Below, in pieces: positions 39,715 to 49,415 of a DNA stretch of 64,000 nucleotides. The DNA is taken from assembly GCA_022510615.1 (NCBI GenBank), contig JAFLTC010000006.1, positions 1 through 64,000 on the forward strand, given 5' to 3'. Under the pieces are notes generated by a model. That model worked only from the letters and a program-made list of their open reading frames with translations. It had not been told where the DNA came from and did no database searches. The stretch is from Lachnospiraceae bacterium (lineage in GTDB: Bacteria > Bacillota > Clostridia > Lachnospirales > Lachnospiraceae). The translations under genes and the position numbers were made by a program. Numbering within the stretch: position 1 is the stretch's first letter; each line of letters starts with the position of its first letter.

Positions 39715-40737
39715 ATGAAGATATGTGTCACCGGCGGTGCCGGATTTATCGGAGGAAACTTTGTCCACCATATGGTAAAGAAATACCCGGATTATGAAAT
39801 ATTAAATCTGGATTTACTAACCTACGCTGGGAATCTGGAAACGCTGAAACCAGTGGAAAATGAACCAAATTACCGGTTTGTAAGAGGTGATATTGCGGAC
39901 CGTGACTTTATTATGGATTTATTTAAAAAGGAAAGGTTTGATGTGGTGGTAAACTTTGCGGCGGAGAGCCATGTGGACCGTTCCATCAGCGACCCGGGGA
40001 TTTTTGTACAGACGAATGTGTTAGGAACGCAGGTATTGCTGGACGCCAGTAAGGAATACGGGGTGAAACGTTTTCATCAGGTGTCCACCGATGAAGTGTA
40101 TGGAGATCTTCCGTTAGACCGTCCGGATTTATTTTTCCGTGAAGACACGCCGTTACACACCTCCAGCCCGTATTCCTCCAGTAAGGCAAGTGCGGATTTG
40201 TTCGTTATGGCGTATCATCGTACCTTTGGGCTGCCGGTTACGATTTCCCGTTGTTCCAATAACTATGGACCGTATCAGTTTCCGGAGAAGCTGATTCCCC
40301 TTATGATATCCAGGGCATTGGAGGATGAGGCCCTTCCGGTATACGGCAAAGGAGAAAATGTCAGAGACTGGCTCCATGTGGCAGATCACTGTGAAGCCAT
40401 TGATTTGATACTTCATAAGGGTAAAGTAGGCGAGGTTTATAATGTAGGTGGGCATAACGAGCGGACGAATCTGGAGGTTGTGAAAACGGTTTTAAGAGAA
40501 CTGGATAAGCCGGAGAGTCTGATTGAATATGTTACAGACCGTCCCGGTCATGATTTGCGATATGCCATTGATCCGACGAAAATTGAGACAGAGTTGGGCT
40601 GGAAGCCGACCTACAATTTTGATACCGGCATCCGCCAGACTATCCAGTGGTATCTGGATCATAAGGAATGGTGGGAAAACATTATCAGTGGCGAATATGC
40701 CAATTATTTTGAAAAGATGTACGGGGAGCGCCTATAG
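39715..40737 (+). CDS. rfbB: dTDP-glucose 4,6-dehydratase
   Basis: MKICVTGGAGFIGGNFVHHMVKKYPDYEILNLDLLTYAGN...AAESHVDRSI...STDEVYGDL...RCSNNYGPYQFPEKLIP. Confidence 0.95.
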   Translation: MKICVTGGAGFIGGNFVHHMVKKYPDYEILNLDLLTYAGNLETLKPVENEPNYRFVRGDIADRDFIMDLFKKERFDVVVNFAAESHVDRSISDPGIFVQTNVLGTQVLLDASKEYGVKRFHQVSTDEVYGDLPLDRPDLFFREDTPLHTSSPYSSSKASADLFVMAYHRTFGLPVTISRCSNNYGPYQFPEKLIPLMISRALEDEALPVYGKGENVRDWLHVADHCEAIDLILHKGKVGEVYNVGGHNERTNLEVVKTVLRELDKPESLIEYVTDRPGHDLRYAIDPTKIETELGWKPTYNFDTGIRQTIQWYLDHKEWWENIISGEYANYFEKMYGERL

Positions 40738-40760
40738 CGTAGCTTCGGAATGGAGGTAAT

Positions 40761-41600
40761 ATGAAGGTATTAGTGACAGGAATCCATGGACAGCTGGGGC
40801 ATGACGTGATGGAGGAGTGTAAAAAGCGTGGATATGATGCCGTCGGCGTGGATGTGGAGGAGATGGATATTACCGATGAAGGGAAGATCCGGGAGGTTTT
40901 CTCCCGTGTATGCCCGGAGGCGGTTGTTCATTGTGCTGCTTATACAGCGGTGGATAAGGCGGAGGATGAAGAGGAAATCTGCCGTCTTGTCAATGGAAAG
41001 GGAACGGAGAATATTGCGAAAGTATGCCGGGAACAGGACTGTAAGTTACTGTATCTCAGTACAGATTATGTATTTCAGGGAGAGGGCGAGCGTCCATGGG
41101 AGCCGGAGGATGAGGCGAATCCTTTAAATATATATGGGCAGACAAAATATGAGGGTGAGCAGGCGATTCGACGCTATGTGGAAAAATACTTTATTGTGCG
41201 TATATCCTGGGTGTTTGGTGTGAATGGTGGAAATTTTGTGAAAACGATGCTCCGGTTGGGGAGAGAAAACGGTGCCGTGAAGGTGGTGGATGATCAGATT
41301 GGTTCTCCTACTTATACCCGTGATTTGTCGGTGCTATTGGTGGATATGATAGAAAGTGAAAAATATGGAATTTATCACGCCTCCAATGAAGGCTTCTGTA
41401 GCTGGTACGAATTTGCCAGAGAAATTTTTCGGCTGGCGGGGCTTTCGGTAGAGGTGACACCGGTGGATACCGACCAGTTTCCGGTGAAAGCAAAACGGCC
41501 GAAAAACAGCCGTATGAGCAAAGAAAAAATAGTTAAAAGTGGATTTAACCAGCTACCCTCCTGGGAAAATGCTCTGGAAAGGTACTTGAAAGAGCTTTAA
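40761..41600 (+). CDS. rfbD: dTDP-4-dehydrorhamnose reductase
   Basis: MKVLVTGIHGQLGHDVMEECKKRG...AAYTAVDKAEDE...STDYVFQGE...YGQTKYEGEQ. Confidence 0.93.
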   Translation: MKVLVTGIHGQLGHDVMEECKKRGYDAVGVDVEEMDITDEGKIREVFSRVCPEAVVHCAAYTAVDKAEDEEEICRLVNGKGTENIAKVCREQDCKLLYLSTDYVFQGEGERPWEPEDEANPLNIYGQTKYEGEQAIRRYVEKYFIVRISWVFGVNGGNFVKTMLRLGRENGAVKVVDDQIGSPTYTRDLSVLLVDMIESEKYGIYHASNEGFCSWYEFAREIFRLAGLSVEVTPVDTDQFPVKAKRPKNSRMSKEKIVKSGFNQLPSWENALERYLKEL

Positions 41601-44179
41601 TTGTGTACTTTACAGGTAGAGTGAGCCAGATAGCCTGGAATCAGCAGTGGAGAATCTGATGTTTTATCAGAACCGGATGCACCTTTCTTATCGGAAGGTG
41701 CATTTTTTTGCAGGTACACCATAGTATATATCTGGGAAGCCGGGCAGTTATCTCCGGCAAGATGGCCAGAGGATTTACATATTTTGCAACGGACATGGCA
41801 GTCGCAGGTTTTTGTCGGTACAGAATCTTTGGCAAAATATTCACGGCGGGCACAGGAACCGCCTACAGCGTTCCCACATAATCCGTCAATAGCGAGATTG
41901 CCACACTTTGTACAGATAAGAGCAGAGGTAACAGAAGACGGTTTAGCAAAGGATTTCTTTTTATATTTCTTATTCAATTTTTCCATGATTTCCCGCCATA
42001 TGGTCTTATGAAAGGAAGTAGCGTTCTGCTTTTCACTGGCATCATAGCCTCCCCAGACACCGGCTGTAAGATATGGCGTATATCCCACAAACCACAAATC
42101 CTTGTTGTCGGTGGAGGTTCCCGTTTTTCCTGCCTGAGGCATATCAAGAGTACGGAATTTCAAGCTTGTTCCTGTTCCCCTCTGGATTACATCCCCCATG
42201 GCACTGGTGAGGAGCCAGGCGGTAGAATCTTTCATAACACGGCGGGAGTCATCCGGGGTGTTTTCTAACAGGACATTGCCGTCATGGTCCAGGATTTTAC
42301 TATAAAAGGAAGCCCGGTGATAAACGCCTCCGTTGGCAATGGAAGCAAAACCGGTAGTCAGTTCCAGATTTGTTACGCCCCTTGTCAGTCCGCCTAATGC
42401 CATTGGCAGTGCAATATCGGTATAGGTTTTGCCAGAATTATCCGTATAATTATCAATAAGTGTGGTAAAACCTAGATTTAACAAGTAATCATAACCGATT
42501 TTCGGTGTTACCTCCTCCAGTGTTTTGACCGCAACGACATTCATGGAATCCGCAATGGCAGTTCGCAGAGAGGTAAGTCCACGATAGGAAGCACCGTACC
42601 AGTTTTTCACCAGGCGTTTCGTGCCGGGATAGTAGTAAGGCGCATCGTCCTGTACGTTGGCAAGAGTCATGCCGGCGGTATCGAAAGCCGGCAGATAGGT
42701 GGACAATACCTTAAAGGTAGAGCCGGGCTGTCTAGCTGACGAAGTGGCACGATTCAAAGTACGGCTGCCGGTTTTAGTTCCCCTGCCGCCACACAGGGCT
42801 TTGACATTTCCTGTACTCTGTTCCATCAGAACAAAGGAGGACTGAGGCTGTATGACAAAGGAAACCGTTTCGGAAACAATGTCCTTCTTCTTTTTCACAA
42901 CCGCTTTCTTATATTGGGAAATCAGCTTTTTGGCCGTTTCTTTTTTTGTATAATACCGGCTGATATTCTGTGCTTTTGTTTTCTTATACCATTTCTTCAT
43001 CGTGTCAAAATTGTAGGTGATTTCCTTGTCATCTGCCTGTTTTACGGTTAGCTGGTAGGAAAGCTGGTATTTAGAATCCGGCGGATAGTATCTTTTATCA
43101 TTGATAATTTTGTCACAGACCTTTTGCATCGAACTGTTCTGTGTACTGTAAATCGTGAGACCGCGACTGTAAAGGGCATTGTAAGCCTGTGTCTCCGTAT
43201 AACCCAGTTTCTGCTTCAAATCCTGAATTACCTGGTCAATGAGGGCATCGGTAAAATACGATGTGGTACGGGCAGTACTTGTCGTTTTCTGATTTACCTT
43301 CTGAATACGCTTATAAACGTTATCCTGAATGGCAGCGGCATATTCCTCCGAGGTAATAAAACCCTGCTCTCTCATATAAGCAAGAATGGTGGTTCGTTTC
43401 GTTTTATTTTTGGCTGGATGAGAAATCGGGTTATAGGCAGAGGGGTTCTGGGTAATTCCTGCCAAAACGGCGCATTCCGAAAGGGACAGGGTGGACACAT
43501 CCTTTCCGAAATACCGCTTTGAGGCCGCCTGGACGCCCAATGTATTCTGCCCTAAGTTAATCGTATTCAGATAATATTCTAAAATCTGGTTTTTAGAGTA
43601 TTTTGTTTCCAGTTGAATGGCAAGGTACTGCTCCTGAATTTTCCTGCGGAAGCGGCTGTAGAGGGTGGTTTCTTCCCCTCCGTTAAAAACCTGGTTTTTC
43701 AGCAGCTGCTGGGTCAGTGTACTGGCCCCCTGGTTGAAATCCCCACCATTTCCAATTCCCGTCACAAAGGCGCGGAAAATACCGGGCACATCAATTCCCT
43801 TATGGGACCAGAAACGTTCGTCTTCAATGGCCACGAAAGCATTTTGTAGATGTACCGGAATTTTGTCCAGTGTAACATATTCCCGGTTTGCGTCCTTTCC
43901 CACCAATGTCTGAATCGTTTTTCCCTTTGAATCCTTAATGGTAGTAGTATACCCCTGAGGTACAACCTGAATGGAGTTAATGTCCGGTGCAGAGGAAACA
44001 ATGCTTTGAAAAGCACCAAAAAAAACACTGGCCCCCAGACAAGCACCAAAAAATATAGCAATTAAAAGAATTCGGATTCCCATAAGCTGTATTTTGTGGA
44101 GTCTGCGGATTGCCGGCGATTTTAGCTGGTTTGCCCTTTTTTCTACTGCCTTGCGACTAAAATTCATAAAACCCTCCAT
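41597..44179 (-). CDS. PBP1A-family penicillin-binding protein with Cys-rich C-terminal tail (start MNFSRKAVEKR likely)
   Basis: AFVAIEDERFWSHKGIDVPGIFRAF...GASTLTQQLLKNQ...ARQPGSTFKVLSTYLPA...QAGKTGTSTDNKDLWFVGYTPY. Confidence 0.95.
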   Translation of the reverse strand: MEGFMNFSRKAVEKRANQLKSPAIRRLHKIQLMGIRILLIAIFFGACLGASVFFGAFQSIVSSAPDINSIQVVPQGYTTTIKDSKGKTIQTLVGKDANREYVTLDKIPVHLQNAFVAIEDERFWSHKGIDVPGIFRAFVTGIGNGGDFNQGASTLTQQLLKNQVFNGGEETTLYSRFRRKIQEQYLAIQLETKYSKNQILEYYLNTINLGQNTLGVQAASKRYFGKDVSTLSLSECAVLAGITQNPSAYNPISHPAKNKTKRTTILAYMREQGFITSEEYAAAIQDNVYKRIQKVNQKTTSTARTTSYFTDALIDQVIQDLKQKLGYTETQAYNALYSRGLTIYSTQNSSMQKVCDKIINDKRYYPPDSKYQLSYQLTVKQADDKEITYNFDTMKKWYKKTKAQNISRYYTKKETAKKLISQYKKAVVKKKKDIVSETVSFVIQPQSSFVLMEQSTGNVKALCGGRGTKTGSRTLNRATSSARQPGSTFKVLSTYLPAFDTAGMTLANVQDDAPYYYPGTKRLVKNWYGASYRGLTSLRTAIADSMNVVAVKTLEEVTPKIGYDYLLNLGFTTLIDNYTDNSGKTYTDIALPMALGGLTRGVTNLELTTGFASIANGGVYHRASFYSKILDHDGNVLLENTPDDSRRVMKDSTAWLLTSAMGDVIQRGTGTSLKFRTLDMPQAGKTGTSTDNKDLWFVGYTPYLTAGVWGGYDASEKQNATSFHKTIWREIMEKLNKKYKKKSFAKPSSVTSALICTKCGNLAIDGLCGNAVGGSCARREYFAKDSVPTKTCDCHVRCKICKSSGHLAGDNCPASQIYTMVYLQKNAPSDKKGASGSDKTSDSPLLIPGYLAHSTCKVHN

Positions 44180-44316
44180 TCCGAAGCGTCAGCGGATAGG
44201 AATCTCCGCCGATACCATTTCCCTTATTATAACAAAAACCCTTGAAAAGGAAAAGAAGAATTAGTAAAATAACAACAGATATACGGATTGGTTTGGAAAG
44301 GATAGGAAAAAGGATG

Positions 44317-44964
44317 GAAGATTCCCAGATTATATTATACCGGGGCGGACAGGGAGAAGTGGTGGAAAAAAAGTCCAGATTTATAGCGAATATTTTTCCG
44401 GTGTCGGCAGAAGAGGAAGCACTGGAAAGGATAGCGGAGATAAAAAAGAAGCACTACGATGCCAGACACAACTGTTTTGCCTATGTTATCGGGGAAAAAA
44501 ATGAGACGGAGCGCTGCAGCGATGACGGAGAACCCTCCGGCACGGCAGGACGGCCTATGCTAGAGGTGCTGACCGGACAGGGCATCCATAATGCGGCGGC
44601 AGTGGTGACGAGATATTTCGGCGGCACGCTGTTGGGTACCGGGGGACTGGTACGGGCCTATACGGCGGCCATGAAAGAGGCCTTGGCAAACTGCGTGCTG
44701 ATGGAGCAGATGGCAGGGTGCAAAATCAGTATCCGGACGGATTATAATGACATTGGAAAAATCCAGTATCTTGCCAGAACAAAGGAACTGGCGGAACTGG
44801 ATACAAACTATGCCGATACGGTGGAAATGATTTTACTGGTGCCGGAAAAGCTACAGGAGTCGGTCTGCCAGGAAGTAACGGAAAAGACAGCGGGAAAAGC
44901 AGTGATTACTCTGTTAGAAAAGGTGCATTATGGTATTGCCGACGGAAAGGTAATTGTATTATAA
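44317..44964 (+). CDS. YigZ/IMPACT family protein
   Basis: EKKSRFIANIFPVSAEEEALERIAEIKKKHYDARHNCFAYVIG...RCSDDGEPSGTAGRPMLEVL...VVTRYFGGTLLGTGGLVRAY. Confidence 0.93.
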   Translation, partial: EDSQIILYRGGQGEVVEKKSRFIANIFPVSAEEEALERIAEIKKKHYDARHNCFAYVIGEKNETERCSDDGEPSGTAGRPMLEVLTGQGIHNAAAVVTRYFGGTLLGTGGLVRAYTAAMKEALANCVLMEQMAGCKISIRTDYNDIGKIQYLARTKELAELDTNYADTVEMILLVPEKLQESVCQEVTEKTAGKAVITLLEKVHYGIADGKVIVL

Positions 44965-44977
44965 AGGAGATGAGCCC

Positions 44978-46315
44978 GTGGATTTACTGGATTATATGAG
45001 TCAGCAGAATAAGGAAAAGGAATCCCCCCTTGCCTCCCGGATGCGTCCGGTTTCTCTGGACGAGGTGGTGGGGCAGGAGCATATTATCGGTAAGGGAAAG
45101 CTATTATACCGTGCTATTAAGGCGGACAAGCTCAGCTCCATTCTTTTGTACGGACCGCCGGGAACCGGAAAAACCACCCTTGCCAAAGTAATTGCCAATA
45201 CGACCAGTGCGTCATTTCTCCAGATCAATGCCACCTCTGCCGGGAAAAAGGATATGGAGGAAGTGGTGGCAAAGGCAAAGGAAAATCTGGCGGCATACGG
45301 GAAAAAGACGATTCTATTTATCGACGAGATACACCGCTTTAATAAAGGGCAGCAGGATTATCTTCTTCCCTTTGTGGAGGACGGCACGGTGGTGCTGGTT
45401 GGTGCTACTACGGAAAATCCGTATTTCGAGGTAAACGGGGCCTTGATTTCCCGCTCTGTTATATTTGAACTGAAACCATTGGAAAAAGAGCATATAAAAA
45501 CCCTGATTCTCCGGGCTGTTTCGGACAAAGAAAGGGGACTGGGAAGCTATCAGGGCGAAATCGATGAAAATGCACTAGAATTTCTTGCCGACATCAGTGG
45601 GGGGGATGCCAGAACTGCCTTAAATGCTATCGAGCTGGGAGTATTGACAACGGAGCGCAGTGAGGACGGAAAAATCCACATTACCCTGGATGTGGCTCAG
45701 GAATGTATACAAAAGAGAACTCTTCGCTATGATAAAACCGGGGATAATCATTACGATACCATATCCGCCTTTATTAAAAGTATGCGGGGCTCGGACCCGG
45801 ATGCAGCGGTTTATTATCTTGCCAGAATGCTCTATGCCGGTGAGGACATTACCTTTATTGCCCGCAGGATTATGATATGTGCGGCGGAGGATGTTTCCAA
45901 TGCGGACCCGCAGGCGTTAGTGGTGGCTGTCAGTGCGGCCCAGGCGGTGGAACGGCTGGGATTGCCGGAGGCACGGATTGTATTAGCGCAGGCGGCGACC
46001 TATGTGGCATGTGCCCCGAAAAGCAATTCGGCAATCATGGCCATTGATGATGCCACTGCGTTTGTAAAAAGCCATCCAAATTACCGGATTCCGGCGTATC
46101 TTATGGATGCCCATTATAAAGGAGCCGCCAAGCTGGGGCATGGGATTGGCTATCAGTACGCCCATAACTTTGAAAATCATTATGTCAAACAGCAGTATTT
46201 GCCGGACGAGGCGAAGGCAGAGCGGTTTTATATCCCGTCCGATAATGGCTATGAGGCTGAGATACAGAAATATTTCAAAAAAATAGGTGCAGATAAGGCA
46301 GATGCACAGAAATGA
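44978..46315 (+). CDS. rarA: Replication-associated recombination protein A (AAA ATPase); exact start uncertain
   Basis: LASRMRPVSLDEVVGQEHIIGKGKLLYRAI...LLYGPPGTGKTTLAKVIANTT...FIDEIHRFNKGQQDYLLPFVEDG. Confidence 0.95.
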   Translation: MDLLDYMSQQNKEKESPLASRMRPVSLDEVVGQEHIIGKGKLLYRAIKADKLSSILLYGPPGTGKTTLAKVIANTTSASFLQINATSAGKKDMEEVVAKAKENLAAYGKKTILFIDEIHRFNKGQQDYLLPFVEDGTVVLVGATTENPYFEVNGALISRSVIFELKPLEKEHIKTLILRAVSDKERGLGSYQGEIDENALEFLADISGGDARTALNAIELGVLTTERSEDGKIHITLDVAQECIQKRTLRYDKTGDNHYDTISAFIKSMRGSDPDAAVYYLARMLYAGEDITFIARRIMICAAEDVSNADPQALVVAVSAAQAVERLGLPEARIVLAQAATYVACAPKSNSAIMAIDDATAFVKSHPNYRIPAYLMDAHYKGAAKLGHGIGYQYAHNFENHYVKQQYLPDEAKAERFYIPSDNGYEAEIQKYFKKIGADKADAQK

Positions 46316-46322
46316 GGTTATC

Positions 46323-46562
46323 ATGGAGGAAAAGAAAAAAATGTCCTACACAAAGGGACAGAGAATATTTGCCATAATCGGTGTCATTCTGCTTCTGGCA
46401 CTGTATATTATTACATTTGTTGCGGCCCTTACCACATCACCGGCGGCACCGGCACTGTTTAAGGCCTGTATTGGTGCTTCGATGCTGATACCGCTGATGC
46501 TCTGGTGCTACATCCGGTTTGCGAAATTATTTATGGATGGGAAAGGAAAAGGTGAAGAATGA
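46323..46562 (+). CDS. Small two-TM membrane protein
   Basis: MEEKKKMSYTKGQRIFAIIGVILLLALYIITFVAALTTSPAAPALFKACIGASMLIPLMLWCYIRFAK. Confidence 0.75.
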   Translation: MEEKKKMSYTKGQRIFAIIGVILLLALYIITFVAALTTSPAAPALFKACIGASMLIPLMLWCYIRFAKLFMDGKGKGEE

Positions 46563-47167
46563 GAAAAGTTGCAGTATTAGGTATCGTTTTTTTGCTGGTG
46601 GTCAGTATAACCGGGTGCGGCGGTAACACAGGGAAAGAAAATACGGCGGCAATGGGACCGGAAATGGAAGCCTACCGGAGCTATCTTGAGGAGAGAGATC
46701 AGGTTGAAGACCTTTATTTTTCCTGCATCCCCGTATCGGAGGAGGGGGTGGAAGTTTTAGCGCTCACCTACGGAAAAAATGCGGTGAAAAAAGAAAAGAA
46801 TTCTATCACTACCAGTCATTTGGTACTGAAAACCTATTCCGAGGGCAAGGTTTTAGATGTAGAAGGCAGTAACATGGACAGTTTCAGTAATACCGCTGCT
46901 TTTTTAGCAGGGGACGGAAAAATGTGGGTACCTGTCTATGGAGGAATCGGCGTTTACACGGTAAAGGGAACTATGCTGACCGGCAATGTTTACACCAAGG
47001 AAATGGAAACCTATACGACGTATTCCGTCAATGGGAAAAAGCGGTCTGAGCCGGAAGCCATAGATGCCGGGACGGTAGAGAAGATAGTGGAAACCGGAGA
47101 TAGCACAGCGAAGCCTATCCTGTTTTACAAGAATACAAAGGGAAATAGGGAAAAGTATTTGAAGTAG
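46559..47167 (+). CDS. Lipoprotein of unknown function
   Basis: MRKVAVLGIVFLLVVSITGCGGN lipobox; overlaps preceding ORF. Confidence 0.75.
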   Translation: MRKVAVLGIVFLLVVSITGCGGNTGKENTAAMGPEMEAYRSYLEERDQVEDLYFSCIPVSEEGVEVLALTYGKNAVKKEKNSITTSHLVLKTYSEGKVLDVEGSNMDSFSNTAAFLAGDGKMWVPVYGGIGVYTVKGTMLTGNVYTKEMETYTTYSVNGKKRSEPEAIDAGTVEKIVETGDSTAKPILFYKNTKGNREKYLK

Positions 47168-47224
47168 ATGAGTTGTTATTTATTACATAAGACAATATTA
47201 CTTTTTAAATTCACAATAAAAAAA

Positions 47225-47299
47225 TCGAGGTGACAGGATTTGAACCTGCGACCTCTGCGTCCCGAACGCAGCGCTATACCAAACTTAGCCACACCTCGA
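47225..47299 (-). tRNA. tRNA-Pro (CGG anticodon)
   Basis: Reverse complement TCGAGGTGTGGCTAAG..CTGCG-TTCGGGA-CGCAG..GCAGGTTCAAATCCTGTCACCTCGA. Confidence 0.92.
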
Positions 47300-47502
47300 A
47301 TGTCATCGACTTTATTACTATATAACAACTATATAAAAATGTCAATCCTTTTCTGATGTAAATGGTGCGGCTGGATTGAAAAATGCTTTTAAGAAAGGAA
47401 AGAAATTTCTTGTGCTTTTAGCAGAAATTTACTAAAATAAAAGTAACAGAAAATAGATAGGCGGCGTGCCCCCTACGCTAACGCTTCGGAACGGAGGATA
47501 AG

Positions 47503-48531
47503 ATGAAAAAGGTAAAATGCACGATTTGTCTGTTTCTGGTATTTGTCCTGACGATAGCATCGACAGGGCAGCAGGATACACAGGCAAAAAAGAAAAAGGC
47601 AAAGCTGAGTAAAACGAAACTGACCCTGTATGTGGGGAAAACCGCAAAGCTGAAAGTAAAGAACAACAAGAAAAAGATAAAATGGTCGTCCTCGAAAAAG
47701 AAGGTGGCGATGGTATCGAAAAAAGGAAAGGTAACGGCAAAGCAAAAGGGAAAGGCGGTCATTACCGCTAAAATCGGCAAAAAGAAATTAAAATGTAAGG
47801 TGACGGTGAAGGAAAAAATCGTTTACAAGACCCAGATGATAGAAAATTTTGAGAGCTATGCACCGGGAACCGACTGGGGAAATTACACTCTGGGTGAGGG
47901 ATTGACCAGCGGCGGCGATGAGGATCCTCATTATCTGGCGAAGGACGAGACGATGAAGGTAGTTGTGGACCCGGAAAATCCAAATAATAAGGTGCTTCAG
48001 GTAAAACCGAAATTTTACAGCTATGCACCGGTCTTTACGGTAGACCTTACGAAATTAACAGGCTTATCCACAAAGAAGCTGGGAGACTATGCCGGTGTCC
48101 GCGTAAAAATCCGTGTTGTCAGCGATGCTTCCTGCCATGTGGGAATCGGTCTGAATGCCTTCTTTGGAAAAGCCGGAACGATTAATAAAAAGTATGCCTT
48201 CAATACATACACAGCAAGTGACCAGGCCTTACCAAAGGAAGTAGAATATTACAAATTTTATTATGCAAAGGGAATGCTGACTGGCGTAGGACCAGAAGAC
48301 GGCAGTATGCCACAGTTTACTGCAGGTAAACATACAAAAGGTCATAAGTTTTTGGAAAAAGATAAAAATGTTGGCTTTGCCACAAAAACACTGACCTTTA
48401 ATAAATACCTGACAAGCACCCTCAAGCAGCAAAACCAGTTTGACTTTGTGCTGGGAGGCAGTTATAGCAAGCCGTTAAAAGGGGAGTATCTGGCGTGGTA
48501 TATGGATGATGTGCAGTTGATTTACCGCTAG
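47503..48531 (+). CDS. Exported Big_2-like domain protein with C-terminal domain possibly of carbohydrate-binding type
   Basis: MKKVKCTICLFLVFVLTIASTGQQDTQAKKKK; AKLSKTKLTLYVGKTAKLKVKNNKKKIKWSSSKKKVAMVSKKGKVTAKQKGKAVITAKIG. Confidence 0.8.
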   Translation: MKKVKCTICLFLVFVLTIASTGQQDTQAKKKKAKLSKTKLTLYVGKTAKLKVKNNKKKIKWSSSKKKVAMVSKKGKVTAKQKGKAVITAKIGKKKLKCKVTVKEKIVYKTQMIENFESYAPGTDWGNYTLGEGLTSGGDEDPHYLAKDETMKVVVDPENPNNKVLQVKPKFYSYAPVFTVDLTKLTGLSTKKLGDYAGVRVKIRVVSDASCHVGIGLNAFFGKAGTINKKYAFNTYTASDQALPKEVEYYKFYYAKGMLTGVGPEDGSMPQFTAGKHTKGHKFLEKDKNVGFATKTLTFNKYLTSTLKQQNQFDFVLGGSYSKPLKGEYLAWYMDDVQLIYR

Positions 48532-48564
48532 CGATAACCATCAAAATATAGGCTTTAAACAATG

Positions 48565-48640
48565 GATACCATTCAATCGATTCGAACCGGAAACGCTTCG
48601 CGTCTAAGGTTCTCACTGATTGAATGGTATCTTTTGTTTT
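48565..48640 (+). terminator. Large hairpin E1 with T-tract (downstream of 47503-48531)
   Basis: GATACCATTCAATC...GATTGAATGGTATC-TTTTGTTTT; apical AAACGCTTCGCGTCTAAGGTTCTCACT. Confidence 0.8.
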
Positions 48641-48731
48641 AACTATGTTAGGTGGTTGTCGCTAGAGGTTAATCAAAGCAAAGTGTACCCCTTTCCCTCG
48701 GCAAAATCAAAGCGAAAAACAGGTTTCAAAC

Positions 48732-48808
48732 GAGAACAAGCCACCAATCAGCGAAAACCTTTAACGCGAAGCGTTACCTGTGAGATTGGTGGGCTGTTCT
48801 TGTTTTAT
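48732..48808 (-). terminator. Large hairpin E2 (downstream of the minus-strand thioesterase), apical sequence related to E1
   Basis: GAACAAGCCACCAATC...GATTGGTGGGCTGTTCTTG; minus strand GGTAACGCTTCGCGTTAAAGGTTTTCGCTGATTGGTGG. Confidence 0.75.
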
Positions 48809-48815
48809 AGCCTTG

Positions 48816-49202
48816 TTATTTCGCCTTCTGATTTGCCTTCTCTTGAAACTTCTCATCCCAGACAATAAATCTCTCATGTCGGCCTTTGCCGATAACATCC
48901 TTATCATCAAAGGCACGGACTTCAAAAACCAGACGGCGTCCGTCAATTTCAATTAGCTCACTCTCGCAGGTGACGGTCATGCCGAGAGGGGTGGCGGCGT
49001 CATGGGAAACTTCCAGTTTAATCCCCACTGTCCCCTGTCCCTCTTCCAGATAAGGAGCCACGCTTTTCCATGCCGTTTCCTCCATCAAAGCAATCATGGC
49101 AGGAGTGGCAAAAACCTCCAGCGTACCGCTGCCCATGGCTTTTGCACAATTTCGTTCATTCGCCGTTACAGATTCGGTTCCTTTTATTCCGATTTCCAAC
49201 AT
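48816..49202 (-). CDS. Thioesterase family protein (FlK-like hotdog); start MLEIGIKG
   Basis: SVTANERNCAKAMGSGTLEVFATPAMIALMEETAWKSVAPYLEEGQGTVGIKLEVSHDAATPLGMTV. Confidence 0.87.
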   Translation of the reverse strand: MLEIGIKGTESVTANERNCAKAMGSGTLEVFATPAMIALMEETAWKSVAPYLEEGQGTVGIKLEVSHDAATPLGMTVTCESELIEIDGRRLVFEVRAFDDKDVIGKGRHERFIVWDEKFQEKANQKAK

Positions 49203-49266
49203 AATTATCATTCCTCACTTTATGTTTAAATTCTTTCTTTTAATTTCTGTCAAAGATGATTCGCCC

Positions 49267-49301
49267 TAGCACGATGGGTTCAACTTGACACCGTCGTGCT
49301 A
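49267..49301. repeat. Dispersed palindrome copy d (35-bp long form)
   Basis: TAGCACGATGGGTTCAACTTGACACCGTCGTGCTA. Confidence 0.75.
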
Positions 49302-49415
49302 TCATTATAAAACATTACAAATTCTCATGTCAAATTTTACATTTATGGGGCGGTACAAAACATAAAAGGGAAAGGACAGACGGTTATCCGGCTGCCCTTT
49401 TGAAAGAGGAGTTTT

